This document shows, in pieces, positions 45,345 to 54,327 of a DNA stretch of 64,000 nucleotides. The notes under the pieces are model-generated. The model saw nothing but the letters and a program-made list of their open reading frames with translations, did no database searches and had not been told where the DNA came from. A program made the translations under genes and the position numbers. Position 1 is the first letter of the stretch, and each line of letters begins with the position of its first letter. Location: the NCBI GenBank assembly GCA_965263205.1, contig CBDHHF010000014.1:372001-436000 (forward strand), written 5' to 3'. The stretch comes from JBCCIM01 sp965263205. Its GTDB lineage: Bacteria; Bacteroidota; Rhodothermia; Rhodothermales; JAHQVL01.

Positions 45345-45566
45345 CTAACGCTGGCTAAACTTCTTGATCGTATCAGGATCTTTGCTTTCTTCAACTACTT
45401 CATCACACTGCCGGCAAATAAATTTCACACTCCGCGGTGGCCCCATACTCAGTCCCATAAATATGCCCATGAGAAAATTCCAGGTTGGGTATTGGGCTTT
45501 GGGAGAGACCCAAAAGTTATCCCGATCATACCCACAAGAACAGGTAGATTTGGCAGCCTTTTTCAT
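45345..45566 (-). CDS. Small zinc-ribbon-like protein
   Basis: 73 residues. Four cysteines form two knuckles, CSC (C9, C11) and CRQC (C51, C54), around a hydrophobic middle (WNFLMGIFMGLSMG). Such spacing suggests zinc binding. The charged tail (DEVVEESKDPDTIKKF) and the coherent composition argue for a real gene, despite its size. No family name is known to me. The flanking gaps 45052-45344 and 45567-45784 show only a weak CTAATT/AATTAG dyad near 45150-45170. Confidence 0.65.
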   Translation of the reverse strand: MKKAAKSTCSCGYDRDNFWVSPKAQYPTWNFLMGIFMGLSMGPPRSVKFICRQCDEVVEESKDPDTIKKFSQR

Positions 45567-45784
45567 GAGCAGAAGACGTGATTTGTAAAAGACGTATGCA
45601 TTGGGGCAGCAGGTTTTGCGGTGTTGGCAATCGCTACACGCGCTTACGTTGCAAGGGTTTCCCTGTTGTTACAGCAGACGATATCAAGATCATTTGAACA
45701 CGGACCTCAAGAAGACAGGTATTGAAAATACTCAACTAAAGTAGGATATTCCGGGACCTTGAACTGCTGCCCTACCTTGTTATC

Positions 45785-47296
45785 ATGGCTTCTTCTCACT
45801 TCAACTTCGTAATCATCGGCACCGGTGCTGGTGGTGGTACCCTGGCGTATGCACTCAAAGATGCTGGTGCATCGGTGCTGCTCGTTGAACGTGGTGATTA
45901 CCTGCCACAAGAACCACAGAATTGGGATCCGCAGGAGGCCTACTTCAAGAGCCGATACAAATCCAATGAAGCGTGGTACGACCATAAAGGCACGGCTTTC
46001 AAGCCAGGCGTACACTATTTCGTCGGCGGAAACACCAAAATGTATGGTGCGGCACTGCCACGTTTCAGAAAAGAGGATTTTGAAGAACTCGAACACGAGG
46101 GTGGCCTGTCTCCCGCCTGGCCGTTCAGCTATGATACATTAGCACCCTACTACGATCAAGCTGAGAAAATCTACCGTGTGCACGGACAGGCTGGTGATGA
46201 TCCAACCGAACCACCGCGCTCAGGCCCGTACCCTTTTCCTGCGGTTCCGCATGAGCCGTATATCGCTGATTTAGCAGAGCGGCTGCGCAAGCAAGGCCTG
46301 AACCCGTTTTACTATCCGATGGGGATTGACTTACGAGAAGGGGGCACGTGCATTCGCTGCAAAACATGCGATGGCTTCCCTTGTATGGTTCATGCCAAAA
46401 GCGATACAGACATTTGTTGTGTGCGTCCTGCGTTACAAAGCAAAGATGTCGCCTTAATGGCAAACACGTATGCACGCCGGCTCATCACCGATCCCTCAGG
46501 AAAAAAAATAGTCAGACTGGAAATAGACCGGGACGGTCGGACGGAGGAAATTCACGCAGATACGTTTATCGTAGCCTGTGGAGCGGTGAACAGTGCAGCC
46601 CTGCTCCTACGGTCGGCAAACGACAAACACCCGCTGGGCATCGCGAATGCATCCGATCAGGTTGGACGTAATTACATGGTCCACAATAACTCGGGCATGG
46701 TAGCTGTCGACCCACGCCGGCGAAACGACGTGGTCTTTCAAAAGACATTGGCGATAAATGACTTTTACCTCAGTGCCCCCGACTGGCCCTTCCCGCTTGG
46801 CAATCTCCAATTACTCGGCAAAGTACAAGCGCCTATGGTCGCTGCTGCTAAACCCTACGTGCCTCGTCCTATACTAAAAGCTATGACAGGTCGCAGCGTG
46901 GATTGGTGGGTGATGTCTGAAGATTTACCGACCTCAGAAAACCGAATCACGCTAACTAGTTCGGGAAAAATCCAGGTGCACTGGCAGGCCAATAACGTGG
47001 CATCCCACCGTAAGCTCTGCGAATTGGCTACCCAGATGATGAAAGATGCCGGCTACCCCTTTGTGTTCATTGAACCGATGGGCATCGCCACAAACTCCCA
47101 CCAATGCGGTACCATTCGAGCTGGCACCGACCCCGGCACAGCCGTGCTCGATGAATACTGCAAAGCCTTCGATCTCGACAACCTCTACGTGGTAGACAGT
47201 TCGTTCTTTCCCTCCTCTGCCGCCATGAACCCCGCCCTCACCATCGCTGCCCAGGCACTCAGAGTAGGTGAGCATTTGTTGCGGGTTAAAGGTTGA
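45785..47296 (+). CDS. GMC family oxidoreductase with cysteine-rich insert
   Basis: 503 residues. FAD motif FVIIGTGAGGGTLAYAL, a HYFVGGNTKMYGAAL signature and the C-terminal active-site pair NSHQCGTIRAG (His) and AAMNPALTIAAQALR (Asn) place it in the GMC superfamily, near fructose or gluconate dehydrogenase large subunits. Between residues 189 and 212 there are six cysteines (CIRCKTCDGFPC then CC), dense enough to bind an Fe-S cluster or zinc. No signal peptide is seen. No small or cytochrome subunit gene is adjacent. The substrate is probably a sugar, alcohol or steroid-like compound; not assignable. Confidence 0.88.
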   Translation: MASSHFNFVIIGTGAGGGTLAYALKDAGASVLLVERGDYLPQEPQNWDPQEAYFKSRYKSNEAWYDHKGTAFKPGVHYFVGGNTKMYGAALPRFRKEDFEELEHEGGLSPAWPFSYDTLAPYYDQAEKIYRVHGQAGDDPTEPPRSGPYPFPAVPHEPYIADLAERLRKQGLNPFYYPMGIDLREGGTCIRCKTCDGFPCMVHAKSDTDICCVRPALQSKDVALMANTYARRLITDPSGKKIVRLEIDRDGRTEEIHADTFIVACGAVNSAALLLRSANDKHPLGIANASDQVGRNYMVHNNSGMVAVDPRRRNDVVFQKTLAINDFYLSAPDWPFPLGNLQLLGKVQAPMVAAAKPYVPRPILKAMTGRSVDWWVMSEDLPTSENRITLTSSGKIQVHWQANNVASHRKLCELATQMMKDAGYPFVFIEPMGIATNSHQCGTIRAGTDPGTAVLDEYCKAFDLDNLYVVDSSFFPSSAAMNPALTIAAQALRVGEHLLRVKG

Positions 47297-47373
47297 ATGT
47301 TGCAGGTAAAAGATATGTACGCTGTACCTCAAAACCTGGCATATGCCTATCACCGTTACCCTCTTGACAGGGT

Positions 47374-47398
47374 CGATCATGCTGTAACATCATGATCG
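47374..47398. repeat. Short dyad between convergent genes
   Basis: CGATCATG and CATGATCG form an 8-bp perfect dyad with a 9-nt loop, between the GMC gene and the moeB-like gene. There is no T-run. Confidence 0.35.
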
Positions 47399-47433
47399 GG
47401 GTGTGTCCATTCAGCTGCAACCCTTTTGTACCC

Positions 47434-48576
47434 TCAATACTTCGCTACAGCCGAATCCACCTCATCGCTCCAGGCCTGCGTGCCGCCTTTCAAATTCATT
47501 ACACGCGTAAAGCCAGCATCTTTGAGCAGTTGCACGGCCTTTGCGGACCGCCCCCCCGATTTACAATGCACCACAAGTTCAGCCTGCTGTAATCCGCGCA
47601 ACTCTTCCATACGATCTGCCAGTTCATCCAATGGAATGGCTTTATCAGCACCCAACGAGGCGATATTGCGTTCGAATGGCTGACGCACATCAAGTAGAAC
47701 CGGTGCAGTACCTGCAACCTGGCGATTTCTGAATTCAACGACCGTCATCTCATCAGCCGGCGCCGTCTTGCCCGCATCACCCAACCCACAAAAGGCTTCA
47801 TAATCGATTAGCGTCGTCTGTGTGGGGGTATCACCACAGACCGGACAATCTGGATCGCGCGGCACCTTCCACTCGCGAAACTGCATCGTCAGGGTATCTG
47901 CAAGCATGAGTCGCCCAATCAGCGGCTCGCCAACACCAAGGATCAGTTTGATCACCTCGGTCGCCTGCATTGTGCCAACCATACCAGGAAGAACGCCAAT
48001 GACACCACCTTCAGCACAAGATGGCACGAGGCCGGGCGGCGGCGGTTCAGGGTAAATACACCGATAACATGGTCCATCCGGCGCGCCAAATACAGATAGC
48101 TGCCCCTCAAACCGAAAAATGGAAGCGTAGACGTTCAGTTTGCCGGATAGCACACAGGCATCGTTGACCAGGTAGCGGGTGGGAAAATTGTCGGTGCCAT
48201 CTGCGACCAGATCGTAGTCGGCGATGATCTCCAGCGCATTCTCGCTGGTCAATGCCGTTTCATGGCGATCGATCTGGATCAGTGGATTTATTTCAACCAA
48301 GCGATCGATTGCGGAGTCCAGCTTTAGCCGGCCGATGTCGCTCGTACCGTGCATCACTTGCCGTTGCAAATTGGAAACATCGACCACATCAAAATCAACT
48401 AACCCCAATCGTCCCACGCCGGCCGCTGCCAGGTACATCGCAAGCGGTGAGCCAAGCCCACCTGCTCCAACCAACAACACAGAAGAAGCTTTCAACTTTT
48501 CTTGCCCTTCCACCCCTACATCAGGCAAGATGATGTGCCGGCTGTAGCGCTGTAATTCTTCCTGCGTCAATGCCAT
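47434..48576 (-). CDS. moeB: Molybdopterin-synthase adenylyltransferase MoeB fused to rhodanese
   Basis: 380 residues from Met at 48576, preferred over 48588 because TAGGAAAT lies just upstream. The ThiF/MoeB E1-like domain (1-250) has the opening RYSRHIILPDVGVEGQEKL, ATP motif LLVGAGGLGSPLAMYLAAAG, DFDVVDVSNLQRQ and zinc pairs CYRC and CPVC. The C-terminal rhodanese domain (about 280-380) has its active Cys in VHCKSGGRS. MoeBR/MoeZ proteins adenylate and sulfurate the C-terminal Gly of MoaD- or ThiS-like carriers for Mo-cofactor, thiamine or thiolation. No carrier gene is nearby. Confidence 0.92.
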   Translation of the reverse strand: MALTQEELQRYSRHIILPDVGVEGQEKLKASSVLLVGAGGLGSPLAMYLAAAGVGRLGLVDFDVVDVSNLQRQVMHGTSDIGRLKLDSAIDRLVEINPLIQIDRHETALTSENALEIIADYDLVADGTDNFPTRYLVNDACVLSGKLNVYASIFRFEGQLSVFGAPDGPCYRCIYPEPPPPGLVPSCAEGGVIGVLPGMVGTMQATEVIKLILGVGEPLIGRLMLADTLTMQFREWKVPRDPDCPVCGDTPTQTTLIDYEAFCGLGDAGKTAPADEMTVVEFRNRQVAGTAPVLLDVRQPFERNIASLGADKAIPLDELADRMEELRGLQQAELVVHCKSGGRSAKAVQLLKDAGFTRVMNLKGGTQAWSDEVDSAVAKY

Positions 48577-48746
48577 ATTTCCTAGCAAAGTTTGTTTTCC
48601 CGTTCGACGACACGCCCGAAATTTTGTGCCCGAAGACGAGTTGGCCGTTACACCATTGGGGAGCCATTCGTGATACCCGACTCAATTGAACAGCCGCAGG
48701 TATGACACCCACACTACATGTGACTATCCTGACAACACCACCCCAT

Positions 48747-48969
48747 CGTCATGCCCAACGTGATTCTGTCGCTATATCACAACTAAGCAAACCGTCATTC
48801 TGGACTTGATCCAGCATCCAGACATCTTGAAAAGGGCTAATTTACCCAATCGTTCTCTGGATACCGGATCAAGTCCGGCATGACGTAGCGGGAAAAAACG
48901 GGCACGGTGTCCCTTTTGAACCGATGATGTTAATTGTGATATAGAGACCGAATCACGTTGGGCATGACG
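48747..48969. repeat. Element with 40-bp terminal inverted repeats
   Basis: Left arm 48747-48786 and right arm 48930-48969 match at 37 of 40 positions as inverted repeats (outer ends CGTCATGCCCAACGTGATTC). The 143 bp between them hold a second, unrelated palindrome, as if one element had inserted into another. Confidence 0.85.
48793..48885. repeat. Inner palindrome of the CGTCATTC-GGACTTGATCC type
   Basis: The arms 48793-48822 and 48856-48885 match at 26 of 30 positions. The sequence GGACTTGATCC...GGATCAAGTCC is a palindromic repeat type seen in intergenic DNA of many bacteria. A half copy lies near 38464. Confidence 0.85.
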
Positions 48970-49063
48970 GGGGAGTGAGTTGCTCAGCAATACCTAGGCT
49001 TTGACCTGGCATAAGCTTGTTTCTTTGTATTCAGTCCAGTTTACGTACGCGGCATACTGGTGG

Positions 49064-49084
49064 ATGCCCAATCAAGTTGGGCAT
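49064..49084. repeat. Short hairpin related to the outer 40-bp arm
   Basis: ATGCCCAA-tcaag-TTGGGCAT is a perfect hairpin. It is followed by GACGatGGGGAGTGAGTTGC, which also follows the outer right arm at 48966, so a segment has been duplicated. Confidence 0.7.
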
Positions 49085-49218
49085 GACGATGGGGAGTGAG
49101 TTGCGCGGTGTAACGATAAAAAAATATCAGCCCATTAGCCTCCATTTATCTAAAAGTCTAATAATATTGACTAGATAAATAAATTATGACTAGTTGATCA
49201 AACCATACTTTAAAAATA

Positions 49219-49252
49219 CCTTGTCTTCAGTTTACTTCGAACCAAGACAAGG
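49219..49252 (+). promoter_or_regulatory. 5'-UTR hairpin overlapping the ribosome binding site
   Basis: CCTTGTCTT pairs perfectly with AAGACAAGG, whose final AAGG starts the Shine-Dalgarno AAGGAAAA in front of the ATG at 49259. Closed, the hairpin would mask part of the ribosome site. Confidence 0.55.
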
Positions 49253-49258
49253 AAAATC

Positions 49259-50038
49259 ATGACTTCAAATAGCGCTGAAAAGCGAAATATACAGTTGGTA
49301 TGGGACGGCATGGGTGCTATCCTTGAAACGAAAAACGAGGCAGTTGTAGAAGCTTCTTTTGCCACCGACTTTATCCAGCACAATCCATGGGCACAGGATG
49401 GCATTGCGCATATCAAAGAGATGCTGGCTTTTGACTTCGGCTACAAACCGATCCGGTGGGTTGCCGATGAGGATATCATGGTCTACCATGGCTACTATAC
49501 AGCGCCTAACCCGTTAGGCGAACATCCATTGCTGTGTGTAGATATGTGGCGTATTGAGGACGGTAAAATTCAGGAGCACTGGGACGCGCTTTGCCCGATG
49601 CCACAGGCGCACGTTGATAACGCAACAGCCGGCGGAGGAAATGGTGAAGCTGAAATCGACAGGGCAGAACGCAACCTTAACAAGCGTTCGGTACGTCAAT
49701 TTATGGATCAGGTTCTCAATCGCGGCCGGATAGATTTACTCCCCAGGTTCGTCAGTGCCGACTACCTGTACCACCACGAAACGGATGGGCCTTTGCGCGG
49801 CATTGCTGTCCTAGAAGATCACATTGCCAACAAACACGGCGGCAAAATGCTGCATGACACAAAAATGATCGTCGGCTCCGGCGATCTGGTTCTCGCACAC
49901 AGTCATCACTTTGGTGCACCTGAACGTGTTGTTTTTGATTGGTTCAGAATGGAAGCCGGCAAAATTGCTGAACACTGGAGTGTAGAACAACCCATTACCC
50001 CCTGGGATCAGGTTGCAAACGCGCATCCACACTTTTAA
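49259..50038 (+). CDS. Double NTF2-like (SnoaL-type) protein
   Basis: 259 residues in two tandem NTF2/SnoaL-like domains (about 8-120 and 140-255). The repeat is clear from VVEASFATDFIQHNPWAQDG and LLPRFVSADYLYHHETDGP, and from DMWRIEDGKIQEHWDAL and DWFRMEAGKIAEHWSVEQP. Related small domains act as isomerases, cyclases or hydrolases or bind small ligands; this type is common as an unassigned SnoaL-like protein. Its start is fixed by the Shine-Dalgarno AAGGAAAA, which lies in a hairpin. No signal peptide. Confidence 0.88.
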   Translation: MTSNSAEKRNIQLVWDGMGAILETKNEAVVEASFATDFIQHNPWAQDGIAHIKEMLAFDFGYKPIRWVADEDIMVYHGYYTAPNPLGEHPLLCVDMWRIEDGKIQEHWDALCPMPQAHVDNATAGGGNGEAEIDRAERNLNKRSVRQFMDQVLNRGRIDLLPRFVSADYLYHHETDGPLRGIAVLEDHIANKHGGKMLHDTKMIVGSGDLVLAHSHHFGAPERVVFDWFRMEAGKIAEHWSVEQPITPWDQVANAHPHF

Positions 50039-50048
50039 ATACCGACAT

Positions 50049-50081
50049 CAAGCCTTCGTCGCTAGTCGTGGCGAAGGCTTG
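50049..50081. terminator. Bidirectional hairpin between NTF2-like and permease genes
   Basis: CAAGCCTTCG and CGAAGGCTTG form a 10-bp perfect stem. The loop contains the permease stop codon. No long T-run is present. Confidence 0.65.
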
Positions 50082-52476
50082 TCACCGGATTAGCTAACGC
50101 TGCGCTCAACGACTGGTAACCGACGGTTAGCCAGGTCAGCAACAACACCGAGATGCCGGCCAACAGAAAAGTACCCATACCAAGCGGGATGCGATAGGCA
50201 AATCCGTCCAACCATCCTCTCAACACGAAATACCCCACGGGTGCTGCCAGCACAAAAGCGATCAAAACAAGCCGGGTAAAGTCCCGAGATAACAGCAACA
50301 GAATATCCCCCAACGAAGCACCAAGCACTTTGCGGACGCCTATTTCTTTGGTGCGTTGCTGCACGGTGAACGTTGCAAGTCCCAAGAGGCCCATAAAAGC
50401 AATGCAAAGGGCCACGATGGTAAAGTAATTGAGGAGCTTACCCAGGCGAGCCTCTGTCTGGTACAGCTGATTGTACGCATCATCCAGGAAGTAATAATCG
50501 AACGGATAGGCAGGCGAGAACTCCGCCATGGTCTGCTGCAAAAACGCTATCGTTTCTGGCATTCCCTGGGTGCCGGCTTTCACAAACACCTTTTGAAACG
50601 GAAACCACCAATCCGTTTCCAGATACAGCACAAGCGGTGCAACCTCTTGCCGGAAAGAATGAAACGTAAAATCTTTCATGACGCCAACCACCTCTTCCCG
50701 TCCACGGAACGGCAGGTATTTACCAACGCCAGAATCCCACCCCATCTCTCGCATTAATGTCTCATTGATGATAAGCGCAGAAGCTTCGTCGGTAGACCTT
50801 GGCGTATCAAACGAACGCCCCTCCAGCATTTCAATACCAAACAAATCGATGTACCCGGGCTGCACCGCAGAACGATACACCATAACACCTTCTTCTGAAG
50901 GAATGCGGTCGTTTTGCAGGAGGGTGGCAGCATCGATAGATGTGGGATTCACCTGGGCTGCTGTGACAGCTGAAATATTGGAAAATGCAGCCAACGTTTG
51001 CTGCAGGGCGTCGTACTGCTGGTATAGTTCACGATCCTTGATTTCAACTACGATGACTTGTTCACGATCTACGCCAATTTTTGCATTCTGCATGTAGTGA
51101 AGCTGCCGCTGAATCACGATCGTCCCAATAATTAGCATGATGCTGATGGTGAATTGTACGATAACCAACGCATTGCGCAGCTCGGATTTGCTCTTCCGAT
51201 TTCTCAGCATGCCTTTCATCATGCCAATAGAACTAAATCGGGACATCATCAGGGCAGGATAACTGCCGGCAAGGATCCCAACCCCAAGCCCGATAAGCAG
51301 CAAAACCATCAAGAACAGACCGTTGTTTGCTACATCGAGCGTTAGCGCGCGACCGGTCAGTTCGCCGAACATCGGGAGCAAAATGATAACCAGTTGAATC
51401 GCTATTGCTAATGCGATGAGCGCCGGCACAAGCGCTTCGCTCATAAACTGCCCGATCAACTGCTGTTTTTGCGCGCCCATCACCTTCCGAACCCCCACCT
51501 CCATGGCCCGCGTTGATGCCCGAGCGGTAGCCAGATTGATATAGTTGATACACGCAATCAGCAGAATCAGAATGGCGATGAACGAAAAGAGGAAAACGTA
51601 GCGACCATCCCCTCCGACACTGAATTCTCCATTTACGTCAGAATAGAGGTGGATTTCCGACATGGGCTGGAGCAAAAGCGTTGCGATTTTATCCGGGTTT
51701 TCCTGGTAATACCGCTCCTGCATCACGTGTTTGCTATTGATCACTTCCAGCTTTTCAGTCAGTGCCGTCGGATCTTGTCCGTTAGCCAACGTGAAGTAGG
51801 TAAGGTAGCTATTGCTGTCCCAGCGCTCGATGTAGTTCATGTGTTCACGAGAACTAGACACCGGCACCATAAAGCTAAATGTAAAGTGGCTATTGGGTGG
51901 CACATCCTGTACAACACCGGTAACGGTCATTGCATTGATCCCGCTAAAGTGCTCACCATCCAGAGACACTAACACGGTTTGCCCTACAGGATTTATACCA
52001 CCAAAGTGTTTTTCGGCCAGCGATTTGGTAAGCACGATGGAGTCGGGATCGCGTAAGGCGGAAGCGGCATCGCCGTGAATCAGGGGAAAAGTAAATACAT
52101 CAAAAAACGTCTGCGTGGTGAAGATGCCCTCTTCAAAAAAGCCGGCGTTCTCCTTTTGAATCAGCGCACTTGCTTTCGATAATTTAGTTGATGATTCAAC
52201 CTCCGGAAACTCCTCAACGAGGGCGAGTTCGAGAGGCGCCGGCGTTGCTGTCCACAAATTGCTTCCCAGGAAGTCTTTCCCCGGTATATTCCGAATCACC
52301 CGATAGATACGATCTGAATCCTCATGGAAATCGTCATAGCTCAACTCAAACCGTACGAGCAGGCTAATCAGAATGAAGCACGTGAGACCAACAGCCAAGC
52401 CAAGAATATTGATGAGCGCATAGCCGCGATGTTTGATCAGGGTGCGGATAGCTATTTTGAAATAATTTTTTAGCAT
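50062..52476 (-). CDS. ABC transporter permease, MacB/FtsX type with two FtsX modules
   Basis: 804 residues from Met at 52476, chosen because CTGAGGT lies just upstream (the frame extends to 52506). It has an N-terminal TM helix (ALINILGLAVGLTCFILISL), a large periplasmic MacB-PCD domain, three TM helices around residues 280-420 with an FtsX core (RASTRAMEVGVRKVMGAQ), a second periplasmic domain, and a repeat FtsX core (RTKEIGVRKVLGASLGDIL) near the C-terminus. The family moves lipopeptides, macrolides or lipoproteins with an ATPase; no ATPase gene is adjacent, as is usual for orphan permeases of this group. A sigma-54-like promoter and upstream dyad precede it. Confidence 0.93.
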   Translation of the reverse strand: MLKNYFKIAIRTLIKHRGYALINILGLAVGLTCFILISLLVRFELSYDDFHEDSDRIYRVIRNIPGKDFLGSNLWTATPAPLELALVEEFPEVESSTKLSKASALIQKENAGFFEEGIFTTQTFFDVFTFPLIHGDAASALRDPDSIVLTKSLAEKHFGGINPVGQTVLVSLDGEHFSGINAMTVTGVVQDVPPNSHFTFSFMVPVSSSREHMNYIERWDSNSYLTYFTLANGQDPTALTEKLEVINSKHVMQERYYQENPDKIATLLLQPMSEIHLYSDVNGEFSVGGDGRYVFLFSFIAILILLIACINYINLATARASTRAMEVGVRKVMGAQKQQLIGQFMSEALVPALIALAIAIQLVIILLPMFGELTGRALTLDVANNGLFLMVLLLIGLGVGILAGSYPALMMSRFSSIGMMKGMLRNRKSKSELRNALVIVQFTISIMLIIGTIVIQRQLHYMQNAKIGVDREQVIVVEIKDRELYQQYDALQQTLAAFSNISAVTAAQVNPTSIDAATLLQNDRIPSEEGVMVYRSAVQPGYIDLFGIEMLEGRSFDTPRSTDEASALIINETLMREMGWDSGVGKYLPFRGREEVVGVMKDFTFHSFRQEVAPLVLYLETDWWFPFQKVFVKAGTQGMPETIAFLQQTMAEFSPAYPFDYYFLDDAYNQLYQTEARLGKLLNYFTIVALCIAFMGLLGLATFTVQQRTKEIGVRKVLGASLGDILLLLSRDFTRLVLIAFVLAAPVGYFVLRGWLDGFAYRIPLGMGTFLLAGISVLLLTWLTVGYQSLSAALANPVTSLRHD

Positions 52477-52524
52477 GGCGACCTCAGGCAGAGCTGGATT
52501 TAGCACGGTACGGCTTTTACTCTT

Positions 52525-52539
52525 TCAAGATACATGCCA
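52525..52539 (-). promoter_or_regulatory. Sigma-54-type -24/-12 promoter for the permease
   Basis: On the minus strand TGGCATGTATCTTGA fits TGGCAC-N5-TTGC with the correct spacing. The -12 element reads TTGA instead of TTGC. It lies about 50 bp upstream of the start codon. Confidence 0.55.
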
Positions 52540-52614
52540 CCTCTACAAACCCTCCTTTTTAGTGCATTGGGGCCCATATTGACATACTGGGCTGTTCGCT
52601 TGCATGACAACAAG

Positions 52615-52630
52615 TGTTCGTTTCCGAACA
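52615..52630. promoter_or_regulatory. Upstream activator dyad TGTTCG-N4-CGAACA
   Basis: The perfect dyad TGTTCG-tttc-CGAACA, with an extra half-site CTGTTCG at 52592-52598, lies about 80-100 bp upstream of the sigma-54-like promoter, the usual position for an NtrC-type activator site. Confidence 0.55.
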
Positions 52631-52759
52631 GCACAGGCCAGCTATCTGCACACCCTGAGCTGGATCACTGTGGCACGTGAATCCGGCCTCAAAAATCAGT
52701 AAACTGTGCTAAATCACTCAAAAAGTACGCAATCCACCAAACAGGCAAAGGGAATCGTT

Positions 52760-54259
52760 ATGCCTCTCAAGAAAAACATCAATCGCCGGCAGTTTCTAGG
52801 TACCGCTGCCGCGGCATCCACCATTACCGTACTTCCCCGCAATGTGCTAGGCGGTCCAGGATTTGTTGCCCCCAGTGACAAAATCAATGTTGCCCTCGTT
52901 GGCTCAGGCTGTCAGGCCCTCCGCCAATTGATGGGCGATTGGCTCCCACGGGAAGACTTACACCTGGCTGCTGTCTGCGACCCCAACAAAGATTCGGATG
53001 ACTACCGAGACTGGGGCCCGCATTACACCCGCGACTCGGTGCGCAAATTTATACAGAACCCACGCTGGGGATCGGAGAAAGGAATCCGCGCTGGACGCGA
53101 AGCAGGGAAAGAGTTGATCGAATCGTACTATGCTAATATTCGCGGCATCAGCGATTACAAAGGATTAAAAACGTACGAAGACTACCGCGAAATGCTTGCG
53201 GAGGACAACGATATTGATGCGGTCATCGACATGACGCCGGAGCACTTGCACGGGCACGTCAATATATCTGCGATGAAGGCCGGCAAACACGTTATTTCGC
53301 ACAAATCGTTGGCCAATACAATGCACGAGGTTCGGCAGTCGGTCATCACAGCAAAAGAGACAGGTGTAACAACCCACCTGATGGCCTGGCAGAACGATCC
53401 AGAACACTATCAACTGAAAGCGTGGATTGAGTCAGGTGTCATCGGCAGAATCACCGAGGTACACAACTGGTCCAATCGCCCTGTATGGCCGCAAGGATGG
53501 ATGGAATATCCAACCGAAAAAATGAAGACCCCGAAAGGCCTCAATTGGAAACTGTGGTTGGGGCCCATCCCCGATCGTCCATATCATCTCGATTACACAC
53601 ACGCGCTCTTCCGTGGATGGTTTGACTTTGGCAGCGGTTGCTTTGGCGACATGGGGAATTATAGCCTGTGGCGCACCTACCGCATCGTGAATCCCGGACC
53701 AGTAGTGAGTGTGCAGGCTAACGCGTCGACGGGAGCAGTCATCGTTGGTAACCAGTCGCAATGGCGTCGTTCTGAAGTGGCATTCCCGAACGCGAGTACG
53801 GTGCACTTCAAACATGCCAACATGGATATTTACTGGTATGACGGAGGCATTAAACCGTTCATTCCTGCAAGTATGCTTGGCACCGACGACGAACTCGAGG
53901 GCGAAGGCATGCTCTATATAGGAGAGTACGGCGCCATCCTGGGTGATTTCCATGGCCGGCGTTTTAGGCTCTTACCTGAAAGTCGGATGAAAGGCCTGTC
54001 TGCTTCACTGCCCAAAGCGCCCGATGGCAATGATGTGGTAGGCGCTGTCGACGAGTATGTGATGGCGATGCGCGAAGGCAAACAATCGCGTGGTAGCTTT
54101 ATCAACGTACAGGACCTTGCAGAAGCAACCTGTTTGGCTACCATTGCCATCCAGACGGGCAAGCGACTCGAATGGGACAAGGAAGCGATGAAAATCACCA
54201 ATGTCCCTGAAGCCAATGCGTTGCTCACACGCACCTATAGAAAAGGCTGGGAAATTTAA
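52760..54259 (+). CDS. Tat-exported Gfo/Idh/MocA family oxidoreductase
   Basis: 499 residues from the ATG at 52760, preceded by AAAGGGAA (the frame extends to 52706). The N-terminus MPLKKNINRRQFLGTAAAAS is a twin-arginine signal. A Rossmann domain follows (INVALVGSGCQALRQLMGDW). The usual EKP motif is replaced by HKSLANTM, retaining only the Lys. Other conserved pieces are DMTPEHLHGHVNISAMKAGK, HNWSNRPVWPQGW and GSGCFGDMGNYSLW. Periplasmic members of this family bind NAD(P) tightly and act on sugars or glycosides. Function unassigned. REP-like copy C starts 2 bp after the stop. Confidence 0.9.
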   Translation: MPLKKNINRRQFLGTAAAASTITVLPRNVLGGPGFVAPSDKINVALVGSGCQALRQLMGDWLPREDLHLAAVCDPNKDSDDYRDWGPHYTRDSVRKFIQNPRWGSEKGIRAGREAGKELIESYYANIRGISDYKGLKTYEDYREMLAEDNDIDAVIDMTPEHLHGHVNISAMKAGKHVISHKSLANTMHEVRQSVITAKETGVTTHLMAWQNDPEHYQLKAWIESGVIGRITEVHNWSNRPVWPQGWMEYPTEKMKTPKGLNWKLWLGPIPDRPYHLDYTHALFRGWFDFGSGCFGDMGNYSLWRTYRIVNPGPVVSVQANASTGAVIVGNQSQWRRSEVAFPNASTVHFKHANMDIYWYDGGIKPFIPASMLGTDDELEGEGMLYIGEYGAILGDFHGRRFRLLPESRMKGLSASLPKAPDGNDVVGAVDEYVMAMREGKQSRGSFINVQDLAEATCLATIAIQTGKRLEWDKEAMKITNVPEANALLTRTYRKGWEI

Positions 54260-54261
54260 GT

Positions 54262-54297
54262 GCAAACAAATAAATCCTGAAGGATTGATCTGTTTGC
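54262..54297. repeat. REP-like hairpin, copy C
   Basis: GCAAACAAATAAATCC and GGATTGATCTGTTTGC pair at 14 of 16 positions around a 4-nt loop, directly after the oxidoreductase stop codon. Confidence 0.8.
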
Positions 54298-54327
54298 TGT
54301 TAAAGGCCGACCGCTGACAACCAATGC

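Larger units (their letters stand above)
48577..49218. other. Gene-free interval rich in palindromic repeats
   Basis: About 640 bp without a credible gene. It contains a 40-bp inverted repeat enclosing an inner palindrome (48747-48969), a shorter related hairpin (49064-49084) and a 9-bp dyad ATTTATCTA...TAGATAAAT (49144-49180) in an AT-rich stretch upstream of the NTF2-like gene. Confidence 0.7.
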
